Below, piece by piece: positions 42,944 to 52,069 of a DNA stretch of 64,000 bases. The translations under genes were made by a program, and so were the position numbers. Under the pieces are notes generated by a model. It was not told the origin of the DNA, searched no databases, and was given only the letters and a program-made list of their open reading frames with translations. This stretch comes from Herbaspirillum sp. GW103 (GTDB lineage: Bacteria; Pseudomonadota; Gammaproteobacteria; Burkholderiales; Burkholderiaceae_D): positions 1 to 64,000 of the forward strand of contig NZ_AJVC01000006.1 in assembly GCF_000261365.1 (NCBI RefSeq). The letters run 5' to 3'. How positions within the stretch are numbered: position 1 is the first letter of the stretch; each line of letters starts with the position of its first letter.

Positions 42944-43960
42944 ATGAAGGCAATGCTGAAGAAGACCGTATTGGCGCTGATGACCGTAACCACCCTGTCC
43001 ATGGTGGCCGGCAGCGCCATGGCCGACGCCAAGAACCCCAAGATCGGTTTTTCCATCGATGACCTGCGCGTGGAGCGCTGGGCGCGCGACCGCGACTTCT
43101 TCACCGCCGCCGCCGAGAAGCTGGGCGCCAAGGTCTACGTGCAATCGGCCGATGCCAGCGAGCAACGCCAGATCTCCCAGATCGAGAACCTGATCTCGCG
43201 CGGCGTGGACGTGATCGTGATCGTCCCCTTCAACGCCACGGTGCTGACCAACACCATCAAGGAAGCCAAGAAGGCCGGCATCAAGGTGCTCTCCTATGAC
43301 CGCCTGATCCTCAACGCCGACGTCGATGCCTACATCTCCTTCGACAACGAGAAGGTTGGTGAAATGCAGGCCGAAGGCATCCTGAAGGTCAAGAACAAGG
43401 GCAACTTCTTCCTCCTGGGCGGCTCGCCCACCGACAACAACGCCAAGATGTTCCGTGAAGGCCAGATGAAGGCCTTGAAGCCCTACATCGACAAGGGCGA
43501 CATCAAGATCGTCGGCCAGCAATGGGTCAAGGAATGGAGCCCGACCGAAGCCCTGTCCATCGTCGAGAATGCGCTCACGGCCAACAACAACAAGATCGAC
43601 GCCATCGTGGCCTCCAACGACGGCACCGCCGGTGGTGCGATCCAGGCCCTGGCCGCACAGAAGCTGGCCGGCAAGGTACCGGTCTCGGGTCAGGATGCCG
43701 ACCTGGCTGCGGTCAAGCGCGTGGTGGCCGGCACCCAGACCATGACCGTCTACAAGCCCCTGAAGCAGATCGCCACCGAAGCAGCCAAGCTGTCCGTGCA
43801 ACTGGCCCGCAACGAAAAACCGACCTACAACGCCCAGTATGACAACGGCTTCAAGAAGGTCGACAGCCTGCTGTTGAAACCCATCCTGCTGACCAAGGAA
43901 AACGTCAAGGTCCTGGTCGATGACGGCTTCTACACCCAGGCCCAGATCGACGGCCGCTGA
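42944..43960 (+). CDS. xylF: D-xylose ABC transporter substrate-binding protein
   Basis: The 338-residue periplasmic protein has a signal peptide (about residues 1-25, Ala-rich cleavage region). A group-2 sugar-binding fold follows with IGFSIDDLRVERWARDRDFF (about 30-49), VIVIVPFNATVLTNTI (about 90-105), a SYDRLI segment near 122 and SNDGTAGGAIQAL near 227. The order and motifs match XylF. The start ATG has CGGAGA upstream. It heads xylFGH plus the oxidative xylose genes and is followed by two strong hairpins that may raise its share of the transcript. Confidence 0.95.
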   Translation: MKAMLKKTVLALMTVTTLSMVAGSAMADAKNPKIGFSIDDLRVERWARDRDFFTAAAEKLGAKVYVQSADASEQRQISQIENLISRGVDVIVIVPFNATVLTNTIKEAKKAGIKVLSYDRLILNADVDAYISFDNEKVGEMQAEGILKVKNKGNFFLLGGSPTDNNAKMFREGQMKALKPYIDKGDIKIVGQQWVKEWSPTEALSIVENALTANNNKIDAIVASNDGTAGGAIQALAAQKLAGKVPVSGQDADLAAVKRVVAGTQTMTVYKPLKQIATEAAKLSVQLARNEKPTYNAQYDNGFKKVDSLLLKPILLTKENVKVLVDDGFYTQAQIDGR

Positions 43961-43974
43961 TCCCTGAGTCAAGC

Positions 43975-44033
43975 ATGCCGGCTGCTCCCCCCGAGGCAGC
44001 CGGCATCGCCGTCTGCGCGCCCGGCGCGCAGAC
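43975..44033 (+). other. Two tandem hairpins between xylF and xylG
   Basis: The first is an 11-base perfect stem (ATGCCGGCTGC with its complement, 43975-44006). The second is a 10-base perfect stem (GTCTGCGCGC with its complement, 44011-44033). Neither is followed by Ts, so they resemble mRNA-stabilising or partial-attenuation elements found between binding-protein and ATPase genes. Confidence 0.7.
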
Positions 44034-44060
44034 CCCGGAGACTTACTGGAAAGAACAGGC

Positions 44061-45617
44061 ATGTCCGAGTATCTGTTAGAAATGAAAGGCATCGTCAAGA
44101 GCTTTGGCGGTGTGCGTGCCCTGGACGGCATCGATATCAAGATCCGGCCCGGTGAATGCGTGGGCCTGTGCGGTGAAAACGGCGCGGGCAAGTCGACGCT
44201 GATGAAGATCCTCTCCGGTGTCTATCCCCATGGCACCTGGGATGGCGAGATCCTGTGGGACGGCAAACCGCTCAAGGCCCATTCGGTGCGCGACACCGAA
44301 GCCGCCGGCATCGTCATCATCCACCAGGAACTGATGCTGGTGCCCGAACTGTCGGTGGCCGAGAACATCTTCATGGGCCACGAGATCACCCTGCCGGGTG
44401 GCCGCATGAACTACCCCGCCATGTATCGCCGCGCCGAAGAACTGATGCGCGAACTGAACATGCCGGACATCAACGTCACCCTGCCGGTCTCGCAATATGG
44501 CGGTGGTCACCAGCAGCTGGTGGAAATCGCCAAGGCGCTCAACAAGGATGCGCGCCTGCTGATCCTGGACGAACCCTCTTCGTCACTGACCGCCTCCGAA
44601 ATCGCGGTGCTGTTGAAGATCATCAAGGACCTGAAGGCGCGCGGCGTGGCCTGCGTCTACATCTCCCACAAGCTCGACGAAGTCGCCGAGATCTGCGACA
44701 CCATCTCGGTCATCCGCGATGGCAGGCACATCGCCACCACGCCCATGCAGGAGATGGATGTGGACAAGATCATCACGCAGATGGTCGGCCGCGAAATCAC
44801 CGCCATGTATCCCGAGCGCAATCACAGCATCGGTGAGGTGGTGCTGGAGGCGCGCAACATCACCTGCTACGACATCGACAATCCGCGCCGCAAGCGCGTC
44901 GATGACGTCTCCTTCTCGGTGCGCCGGGGCGAGATCCTGGGCATTGCCGGGCTGGTCGGTGCCGGTCGCACCGAACTGGTATCGGCCATCTTTGGCGCCT
45001 ATCGCGGACGCTACGAAGGGCAGGTCCTGCTGGAAGGCAAGCCGGCCGATACCGGCTCGCCCCTGAAGTCGATCCGTCAAGGTCTGTGCATGGTGCCGGA
45101 AGATCGCAAGCACCATGGCATCGTGCCGGATCTGGATGTGGGGCAGAACATCACCCTGACGGTCCTGAACCGCTTCTCGCGCGGCACCCGCATCGACAGC
45201 AGTGCCGAGCTCAAGACCATCCAGGACGAGATCAGCCGTCTGCGCGTCAAGACCGCCACCCCCTTCCTGCCCATCACGGGCCTCTCGGGCGGCAACCAGC
45301 AAAAGGCGGTGCTCTCCAAGATGCTGCTGGCCCAGCCCAAGGTGCTGATCCTGGACGAACCCACACGCGGGGTGGACGTGGGCGCCAAGGCCGAGATCTA
45401 CCGGCTCATTTCCGAGCTGGCCAAGCTGGGACTGGCCATCATCATGGTTTCTTCCGAGCTGGCCGAGGTGCTGGGCGTGTCGGACCGCGTGCTGGTGATC
45501 GGCGAAGGCAAATTGCGCGGCGACTTCGTCAACGACAAGCTGAGCCAGGAAACCGTGCTGGCCGCCGCCATCAACCAGGCTGTCCCGCAGGCGTCGCCAG
45601 GCGCGGTGGCCGTCTGA
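44061..45617 (+). CDS. xylG: D-xylose ABC transporter ATP-binding protein (tandem domains)
   Basis: The 518-residue ATPase contains two ABC cassettes. The first has Walker [17 protein letters not shown] (about residues 36-51) and [12 protein letters not shown] (about 163-174). The second has a degenerate P-loop [16 protein letters not shown] (about 300-315), [15 protein letters not shown] (about 410-424) and [14 protein letters not shown] (about 430-443). This layout is typical of sugar CUT2 ATPases (XylG, RbsA). It energises xylose import with XylF and XylH. Confidence 0.95.
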   Translation: MSEYLLEMKGIVKSFGGVRALDGIDIKIRPGECVGLCGENGAGKSTLMKILSGVYPHGTWDGEILWDGKPLKAHSVRDTEAAGIVIIHQELMLVPELSVAENIFMGHEITLPGGRMNYPAMYRRAEELMRELNMPDINVTLPVSQYGGGHQQLVEIAKALNKDARLLILDEPSSSLTASEIAVLLKIIKDLKARGVACVYISHKLDEVAEICDTISVIRDGRHIATTPMQEMDVDKIITQMVGREITAMYPERNHSIGEVVLEARNITCYDIDNPRRKRVDDVSFSVRRGEILGIAGLVGAGRTELVSAIFGAYRGRYEGQVLLEGKPADTGSPLKSIRQGLCMVPEDRKHHGIVPDLDVGQNITLTVLNRFSRGTRIDSSAELKTIQDEISRLRVKTATPFLPITGLSGGNQQKAVLSKMLLAQPKVLILDEPTRGVDVGAKAEIYRLISELAKLGLAIIMVSSELAEVLGVSDRVLVIGEGKLRGDFVNDKLSQETVLAAAINQAVPQASPGAVAV

Positions 45618-45640
45618 AACAATCACAAGGTGAATTCGGT

Positions 45641-46831
45641 ATGACTACAAGCAATCTGAGCAGCGCCGCTGGTGGCGCCATGGGCGGGGCCGGCGGCATG
45701 GCCAATCTCAAGCTGGTATTTCGCCGCTACAAGATCATTGCGCTGTTGATCGCCATCACCATCATCTGGGGCTTCTTCAGCTTCATGACCGATGGCGGCT
45801 TCCTCACGCCCCGCAATCTCTCCAACCTGCTGCGCCAGATGTCGGTGACCGGCATCCTGGCCTGCGGCATGGTGCTGGTCATCATCGCCGGTGAAATCGA
45901 CCTGTCTGTGGGTTCGCTCCTGGGTCTGCTGGGCGGCATCGCCGCGCTGCTGGACGTGAGCCATCACCTGCCGCTGGCGCTGAACCTGGTGCTGGCACTG
46001 GGCTTCGGCCTGGGACTGGGGCTGTTGAACGGCTACATGACCGCTTATCTGGGCATTCCCTCCTTCATCGTCGGCCTGGGCGGCATGCTGGCCTTCCGTG
46101 GCATCCTGCTGGGCGTCACCGGCGGCATGACCATTGCCCCGGTGTCCGACAACATGGTCTATCTGGGCCAGGGCTACCTGCCGCCGCAGATCGGGATGGC
46201 GCTGGGCATCGCCCTGTTCGTGCTGGCGCTGGCCCTGACCTGGATGAGCCGCGTCAACCGCAGCCGCCACGGCCTGCCGCTGGCAGCGCTCTGGCGCGAT
46301 GGCCTCAAGGTGCTGGTCATCGGCGCGGTACTGCTGGCTTTCATCCGTACGCTCAACAGCTACGATGGCATCCCCGTACCGGTGCTGCTGTTGCTGGGGC
46401 TGCTGGGACTGTTCAGCTACGTGAGCACGCAGACCGTCTTTGGCCGCCGCATCTATTCGGTGGGCAGCAACATGGAAGCCACCCGTCTCTCCGGGGTGAA
46501 CGTGCAGGCGGTCAAGCTGTGGGTATTCGGCATCATGGGCGTGATGTGTGCACTGGCCGGACTGGTCAATACGGCGCGCCTGGCGGCCGGTTCGCCCTCG
46601 GCGGGCAACATGGGCGAACTCGATGCGATTGCGGCCTGCTTCATCGGCGGAACTTCCATGCGCGGCGGCTCCGGCACCATCTATGGTGCCCTGATCGGCG
46701 CGCTGGTGATGGCCAGCCTCGACAACGGCATGTCCATGCTGGACGTGGGCACCTACTGGCAGATGATCGTCAAGGGCAGCATCCTGGTGCTGGCAGTGTG
46801 GGTCGATGTGAGTACCCGTTCTGGCCGCTGA
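45641..46831 (+). CDS. xylH: D-xylose ABC transporter permease
   Basis: The 396-residue CUT2-type inner-membrane permease has about ten hydrophobic segments. MSVTGILACGMVLVIIAGEIDLSVGS-type sequence (about residues 66-90) and FIGGTSMRGGSGTIYGALIGA (about 330-350) are hallmark regions of XylH/RbsC proteins. It follows xylG by 23 bases. The frame is open far upstream inside xylG, but the ATG at 45641 begins the family N terminus. Confidence 0.94.
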   Translation: MTTSNLSSAAGGAMGGAGGMANLKLVFRRYKIIALLIAITIIWGFFSFMTDGGFLTPRNLSNLLRQMSVTGILACGMVLVIIAGEIDLSVGSLLGLLGGIAALLDVSHHLPLALNLVLALGFGLGLGLLNGYMTAYLGIPSFIVGLGGMLAFRGILLGVTGGMTIAPVSDNMVYLGQGYLPPQIGMALGIALFVLALALTWMSRVNRSRHGLPLAALWRDGLKVLVIGAVLLAFIRTLNSYDGIPVPVLLLLGLLGLFSYVSTQTVFGRRIYSVGSNMEATRLSGVNVQAVKLWVFGIMGVMCALAGLVNTARLAAGSPSAGNMGELDAIAACFIGGTSMRGGSGTIYGALIGALVMASLDNGMSMLDVGTYWQMIVKGSILVLAVWVDVSTRSGR

Positions 46832-46907
46832 CCGGCACAACACCGAAATCATTTATATCGTTTCCGGGCCGTCTCTGCGGCCCATCCTATCCTCTGGAGT
46901 AGCAAGC

Positions 46908-47699
46908 ATGACCGCAGCCATCCCCCCCGTCTTCGAACACGCCCTCTATCGCAGCCTCGCCGGCAAGCGGGTCGTCATTACCGGCGGCGGCAGCGGCATC
47001 GGGGCGGCACTGGTGGAAGCCTTCGTCGGCCAGGGTGCACAGGTCTGCTTCCTGGATATCGCCGTCGAACCCTCGCAAGCGCTGGTGGCCTCGCTCAAGG
47101 ACGCCGCTGTCGCACCGCGCTTCTTCCCCTGCAACCTGATGAACCTGGAAGCGCTGCGCGCCACCTTCACCGACATCGAGACCGCCATGGGCGGGGTCGA
47201 TATCCTCATCAACAACGCCGCCAACGATGACCGCCACAAGACCGTCGACGTCACCCCCGGCTACTGGGATGAACGCCTGGCGGTCAACCTGCGCCACCAG
47301 TTCTTCTGCGCCCAGGCCGTGCTGCCGGGCATGCGCGAACGCAAGGGCGGCGTGATCCTCAATTTCGGCTCCATCTCCTGGCACCTGGGCCTGCCCGACC
47401 TGACCCTGTACATGACCGCCAAGGCCGGCATCGAAGGCATGACGCATGGTATGGCACGCGACTTCGGCCGTGACGGCGTACGCGTCAATGCCATCATCCC
47501 CGGCGCCATCCGCACCCCGCGTCAGACCCTGCTGTGGCACACCCCCGAAGAAGAGGCGAAAATCCTGGCTGCGCAATGCCTGCCTGTCCGTGTCGATCCG
47601 CATGATGTCGCTGCTCTCGCGCTGTTCCTGTCTTCCGACAGCGGCGCCAAGTGCACCGGCCGCGAGTACTACGTCGATGCCGGCTGGCTGGGCGCGTAA
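46908..47699 (+). CDS. xylB: D-xylose 1-dehydrogenase, SDR family (Caulobacter XylB type)
   Basis: The 263-residue short-chain dehydrogenase has GKRVVITGGGSGIGAALVEA (about residues 18-37, TGxxxGIG cofactor motif), NNAANDDRHKTVDV near 99-112, and catalytic Ser in FGSISWHLGLPDL (about 145-157) with YxxxK in LYMTAKAGIEGM near 160-171. It resembles Caulobacter XylB along its whole length, including the NDDRHK and SISWHLG segments. It oxidises D-xylose with NAD+ to xylonolactone. It is unrelated to the xylulokinase also called XylB in enterics. It follows the importer genes and precedes xylonate dehydratase. Confidence 0.92.
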   Translation: MTAAIPPVFEHALYRSLAGKRVVITGGGSGIGAALVEAFVGQGAQVCFLDIAVEPSQALVASLKDAAVAPRFFPCNLMNLEALRATFTDIETAMGGVDILINNAANDDRHKTVDVTPGYWDERLAVNLRHQFFCAQAVLPGMRERKGGVILNFGSISWHLGLPDLTLYMTAKAGIEGMTHGMARDFGRDGVRVNAIIPGAIRTPRQTLLWHTPEEEAKILAAQCLPVRVDPHDVAALALFLSSDSGAKCTGREYYVDAGWLGA

Positions 47700-47732
47700 C
47701 TTATCCACACGCCTTTCGGCCCGGAGGAATCC

Positions 47733-49517
47733 ATGAACAAGCCACACGCCACACCCCGTCGCTTCCGCTCCCAGGACTGGTTCGACAATCCCGACCACAT
47801 CGACATGACCGCGCTCTACCTGGAGCGCTTCATGAACTACGGCATCACCGCCGAGGAGCTGCGCTCGGGCCGTCCCATCATCGGTATCGCACAGAGCGGC
47901 AGCGATATCAGTCCCTGCAACCGCATTCATCTGGAACTGGCCAAGCGGGTGCGCGACGGTATCCGCGATGCGGGGGGCATTCCCATGGAGTTCCCGCTGC
48001 ATCCCATCTTCGAGAACTGCCGCCGTCCCACCGCCGCCATCGATCGCAACCTGGCCTACCTGGGCCTGGTGGAAATCCTGCATGGCTATCCCATCGATGC
48101 CGTGGTGCTCACCACCGGCTGCGACAAGACCACGCCCTCGCAGATCATGGCGGCAGCGACCGTCGATATCCCGGCCATCGTGCTCTCCGGCGGCCCCATG
48201 CTGGACGGCTGGATGGATGGCGAACTGGTCGGTTCCGGTTCGGCTATCTGGAAGGGCCGCAAGCTGCTCTCGGCCGGCAGCATCGACAACGAGAAATTCC
48301 TGGAGATCGCCGCTGCCTCCGCGCCCTCTTCCGGCCACTGCAACACTATGGGCACCGCCTCCACCATGAACGCCATGGCCGAAGCCCTGGGCATGTCGCT
48401 GACAGGCTGCTCGGCCATCCCCGCCCCCTATCGCGAGCGCGGCCAGATGGCCTATGAAACCGGCCGCCGCATCGTCGGCATGGCCTACGAAGACCTGCGT
48501 CCATCGGCCATCCTCACGCGCGAGGCCTTCCTCGATGCCATCGTCGTCAATGCCGCCATCGGCGGCTCCACCAATGCCCAGCCGCACATCATGGCCATGG
48601 CGCGCCATGCAGGCGTGGAACTGCATTCGGAGGACTGGATGCAATACGGTTACGACGTGCCGCTGCTGCTGAACATGCAGCCGGCCGGCAAATACCTGGG
48701 TGAGCGCTTCCACCGCGCCGGGGGGGTGCCGGCCATCATGTGGGAACTGCAGCAGGCCGGCAAGCTGCGCGCCGATCGTATCACCGCCACCGGCAAGACC
48801 ATGGCCGAAAACCTGCAAGGCCGTCAGTCGCAGGACAGGGAAATGATTTACGCATTTTCCGCACCGCTGCGCGAACGCGCCGGTTTCCTGGTGTTGAAGG
48901 GCAACCTGTTCGACTTCGCCATCATGAAGACCAGCGTCATTTCGCAAGCCTTCCGCGAGCGCTATCTCAGCACGCCCGGCCAGGAAAACATCTTCGAATG
49001 CCGCGCCGTGGTCTTCGATGGTTCGGACGACTATCACGCCCGCATCAACGATCCCGCGTTAAAGATCGACGAAAACACCCTGCTGGCCATCCGTGGCGCC
49101 GGTCCGGTAGGCTGGCCCGGCTCGGCCGAGGTGGTCAACATGCAGCCGCCGGACGCGCTCATCAAGCGTGGCGTATCGACCCTGCCCACGTTGGGTGATG
49201 GCCGCCAGTCGGGCACCTCCGACAGTCCGTCCATTCTCAACGCCTCGCCCGAGAGCGCCGTCGGCGGTGGCCTGGCCTACCTGCGCGATGGCGACCGCGT
49301 CCGCATCGACCTCAATACCGGAGAGTGCAACATGCTCATCAGCGAGCAAGAGCTGGCGCGCCGCAAGAGCGAAGGCATCCCGCCGGTACCGCCCAGCCAG
49401 ACACCCTGGCAGGAAATCTATCGCAGCACGGTCGGCCAGCTCGAGACCGGCGCCTGCATGGAACTGGCCCTGAAGTACCAGGGCGTGGCGCAAACCCTGC
49501 CGCGACACAATCACTGA
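47733..49517 (+). CDS. xylD: D-xylonate dehydratase (IlvD/EDD family)
   Basis: The 594-residue enzyme closely matches Caulobacter XylD: RRFRSQDWFDNPDHIDMTAL near the N terminus, LTTGCDKTTPSQIMAA near residues 127-142, SGHCNTMGTASTMNAMAEAL near 204-223, GGSTNAQPH near 277-285, and PTLGDGRQSGTSDSPS near 488-503. Cys ligands for the Fe-S cluster are in CNRIH, GCDK and GHCN. It dehydrates xylonate to 2-keto-3-deoxyxylonate, shared by the Weimberg and Dahms pathways. The next steps are not in the window. Confidence 0.95.
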   Translation: MNKPHATPRRFRSQDWFDNPDHIDMTALYLERFMNYGITAEELRSGRPIIGIAQSGSDISPCNRIHLELAKRVRDGIRDAGGIPMEFPLHPIFENCRRPTAAIDRNLAYLGLVEILHGYPIDAVVLTTGCDKTTPSQIMAAATVDIPAIVLSGGPMLDGWMDGELVGSGSAIWKGRKLLSAGSIDNEKFLEIAAASAPSSGHCNTMGTASTMNAMAEALGMSLTGCSAIPAPYRERGQMAYETGRRIVGMAYEDLRPSAILTREAFLDAIVVNAAIGGSTNAQPHIMAMARHAGVELHSEDWMQYGYDVPLLLNMQPAGKYLGERFHRAGGVPAIMWELQQAGKLRADRITATGKTMAENLQGRQSQDREMIYAFSAPLRERAGFLVLKGNLFDFAIMKTSVISQAFRERYLSTPGQENIFECRAVVFDGSDDYHARINDPALKIDENTLLAIRGAGPVGWPGSAEVVNMQPPDALIKRGVSTLPTLGDGRQSGTSDSPSILNASPESAVGGGLAYLRDGDRVRIDLNTGECNMLISEQELARRKSEGIPPVPPSQTPWQEIYRSTVGQLETGACMELALKYQGVAQTLPRHNH

Positions 49518-49581
49518 CATGCTGACCCTGCATCGTGAGTTGCGCATGCCACCGGCCCCGGTGAGAAGGATCAAGGGGCCG

Positions 49582-50445
49582 ATGCGCATCGACGCGCACC
49601 AGCACTTCTGGCGCTACCGTTCCGAGGACTATCCCTGGATCGGTACCGGCATGGACCTGCTGGCGCAAGACCGCCTGCCCTACCAGTTCCAGCCCCTGCT
49701 GGAAGCGCAGGGCCTGCATGCGTCCATCACGGTGCAGGCCCGTCCGGGCCGCGAGGAAACCGGCTTCCTGCTGGAGATGGCGCGGCGGGATGCGCGCATC
49801 GCCGGGGTCATCGCCTGGGATGACATCGCCGCGCCGCAACTGGCCGAGCGCATGGAACAGTGGGGTCGCCAGAAGATGCTGGGCCTGCGTCACCCCATGC
49901 AGGAGGACGATGACGCCGCACAGTTGCTGGCCTGCCCGCGATTCAATGACGGCGTGCGCTGGTTGCAGGAGCGCGACTACGTGCTGGAGGTGCTCACCCA
50001 TGAGCGCCACCTGCCGCAGTTGCGCCAGCTCTGCGCGCTGCATGACCAGCACTGGGTGGTCCTGAATCATCTCGGCAAGCCGGCCCTGAAGGAATTCCGC
50101 AAGGGCCGCGCCGCCTACGAACGCTGGCGCCAGCAATTGCGCGAACTGGCCGCCATGCCGCACGTGGTCTGCAAGATCTCCGGCCTGCTGACCGAAGCCG
50201 ACTGGCTGCGCGGCCTGTGCACACGCGACTTCGATCACATCGTGCAATGCCTCGATACGGCGCTGGAGCTGTTCGGTCCGCAGCGCCTCATGTTCGGTTC
50301 GGACTGGCCGGTATGCCTGCTGGCCGCTTCCTATGCGCGGGTGGTGGCGGTGGTGCAGGAATGGGCCGCCCGTCGCCTTTCGCCTGCTGACCAGGACGCC
50401 TTGTGGGGCGAATCCTCGGCCCGGATTTATGGCCTGATGTCATAA
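49582..50445 (+). CDS. Amidohydrolase of the L-fuconolactonase (COG3618) group, candidate xylonolactonase
   Basis: The 287-residue TIM-barrel protein starts MRIDAHQHFWRYRSEDYPWIG. It has VVLNHLGKPALKEF near residues 163-176 and RLMFGSDWPVCLL near 234-246, the metal-site motifs of fuconolactonase-like enzymes. The ATG at 49582 has AAGGGG upstream; an ATG at 49519 overlapping the xylD stop region lacks a site. It is the last gene of the xylose unit, where other bacteria have an SMP-30-type lactonase, so it probably opens xylono-lactone. This role is inferred from position. Confidence 0.82.
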   Translation: MRIDAHQHFWRYRSEDYPWIGTGMDLLAQDRLPYQFQPLLEAQGLHASITVQARPGREETGFLLEMARRDARIAGVIAWDDIAAPQLAERMEQWGRQKMLGLRHPMQEDDDAAQLLACPRFNDGVRWLQERDYVLEVLTHERHLPQLRQLCALHDQHWVVLNHLGKPALKEFRKGRAAYERWRQQLRELAAMPHVVCKISGLLTEADWLRGLCTRDFDHIVQCLDTALELFGPQRLMFGSDWPVCLLAASYARVVAVVQEWAARRLSPADQDALWGESSARIYGLMS

Positions 50446-50563
50446 GCTTCTTCCCGGATTCCTTTTCATTGCCAAGCGATTTTCACGGTGCGATATTGCG
50501 CCAGGGAACGCTTTGTCATGACAAGGTACGGGGAGACAAAAAATCAAACGCCTCAAACGCAAC

Positions 50564-52069
50564 ATGACCCTGCTGGTGGGCTCGCTGATGCTCATGGCAG
50601 TGGTCGTCACCAGTGTGGTGCTCTACCAGAGTTACAGGCAGGTAGAGCGCACCTCGATCAACCATGCCCTCAACGTGGCACGTATCGCGCAGCGCTCGAT
50701 CTCGCGCAACATGGAACTGCTCTCGCTGGACCTGGACAGCGTGGCCTGGCGCTACCGGCATGCCCAACTGCACAGCATGCCGGTGCAGCAGCAGCTGGAA
50801 TTCCTGCTGGGCGAAAAAGTGGAAGCCGGTTATATCGTCGCCCAAGGTATCGTCAATGCCGAGGGGACACTGGTGGTCGGTTCACCGATACTGGAACAGA
50901 TCATGCCCGGCAGTTTTTCCGGACGCGATTTCTTCGACATGGCACGCCAGGATGCGGCGACTACGCTCTATATCTCGCCACCGCAGTCCGTCAGGCTGGA
51001 GCGGCGCGCCCAGGTGATCGTCCTGTCCAAGCGTCTGGTGCATGCCGATGGCAGTTTTGCCGGGATCGTCTTCATGGTGCTCTACCTGGATTACTTCCGG
51101 CAGCTGTTCGAGGCCATGTCGCTGGAAAAGCATGCGGTCATGTCGCTCTACTCGGTGGACGGTGTGGCCTACATGCGGGTGCCCTATGACGATGCCTTCA
51201 TCGGTTCCGTGCTGGAGAATGCCCCGCAGCTGCAAAAACTGCTGGCCTCGACGTCCCCCGCCGAAGGCAGCTATTTCACGCGTTCCCTGCAGGATGGCGT
51301 ACAGCGTCTGTACTCCTACGTGCGCGTGCCGAAGACGCGCTGGGTAGTCTTCATCGGCCAGACCAAGCAGACGCTGTTCCGCGAGTGGATGCGCATGTTG
51401 TACGCGGTGCTGTTCCTGCTGGCCGTCTTCAGTACCGCCAGCGTCTATCTCATGAGCTTGCTGCGCGAGGAATTCTTTCGCCGCAGCAAGCTGGATCAGC
51501 AACTGGAAGAACAGGCCCGCACCGACAAGCTCACGACGCTGTTGAACCGCCGCGCCCTGGACGAGGGCCTGCAGGAAGCCTGGCACAAATGCCAGCGCAA
51601 CCAGGCCGCACGCTTTGCGGTGCTGTTTGCGGATGTGGATTTCTTCAAGCTCTACAACGATACCTATGGCCACAAGGCCGGTGACTATGCCCTGGTGGCC
51701 GTGGCCCGCTGCATCAGGAGCGCGGTCTCGCGCCATTTCGACCGGGCAGGACGGTATGGCGGGGAGGAATTCGTGGTGCTGCTCGATGAAGCCGATGCCG
51801 AGGGCGCCCTGCACGTGGCCAGGACCATCATCGCCGCGCTGCAGGCGCAGAAGATCCCGCATGAGCGCAGCCCCTGCGGCCGGCTCACCATCAGCATCGG
51901 CGTGGCCTGCCTGGAGCGGGGCGTCCATCGCAGCATCGAGGAAGTGGTCAAGGCGGCCGACCAGGCGCTCTACCAGGCCAAGCGGGACGGCCGCAACCGG
52001 GTGGTGCTGTACCAGGCGCCCACCGAAGTGGTACCGGCCGCGTGGCAGCTCAGTTCAGCGAACAGTTGA
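50564..52069 (+). CDS. Membrane-anchored diguanylate cyclase with Cache-like sensor
   Basis: The 501-residue protein has a first membrane helix (about residues 3-22) and a periplasmic Cache-like domain (about 25-275). A second helix (about 277-300) and a C-terminal GGDEF domain (about 330-485) follow. The active-site loop is GRYGGEEF near residue 397 and a product-inhibition I-site RHFD lies five residues before it, so cyclic-di-GMP synthesis with feedback control is expected. The first ATG has no ribosome-binding site. A GGGGAGA sits six bases before an in-frame ATC codon seven codons upstream, so an unusual start is possible. The 3' end overlaps the convergent pbpG-like gene by 20 bases. 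Confidence 0.9.
   Translation: MTLLVGSLMLMAVVVTSVVLYQSYRQVERTSINHALNVARIAQRSISRNMELLSLDLDSVAWRYRHAQLHSMPVQQQLEFLLGEKVEAGYIVAQGIVNAEGTLVVGSPILEQIMPGSFSGRDFFDMARQDAATTLYISPPQSVRLERRAQVIVLSKRLVHADGSFAGIVFMVLYLDYFRQLFEAMSLEKHAVMSLYSVDGVAYMRVPYDDAFIGSVLENAPQLQKLLASTSPAEGSYFTRSLQDGVQRLYSYVRVPKTRWVVFIGQTKQTLFREWMRMLYAVLFLLAVFSTASVYLMSLLREEFFRRSKLDQQLEEQARTDKLTTLLNRRALDEGLQEAWHKCQRNQAARFAVLFADVDFFKLYNDTYGHKAGDYALVAVARCIRSAVSRHFDRAGRYGGEEFVVLLDEADAEGALHVARTIIAALQAQKIPHERSPCGRLTISIGVACLERGVHRSIEEVVKAADQALYQAKRDGRNRVVLYQAPTEVVPAAWQLSSANS

Noticed and set aside
46908-47699. xylB as xylulokinase
   Set aside because: The protein is a short-chain dehydrogenase with TGxxxGIG and YxxxK, not a sugar kinase. 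The symbol follows Caulobacter usage.
46887-49037. A 716-codon open frame antisense to the xylose dehydrogenase and xylonate dehydratase genes
   Set aside because: The plus-strand frames match Caulobacter enzymes throughout. The antisense product is His/Gly/Asp-rich without domain structure.
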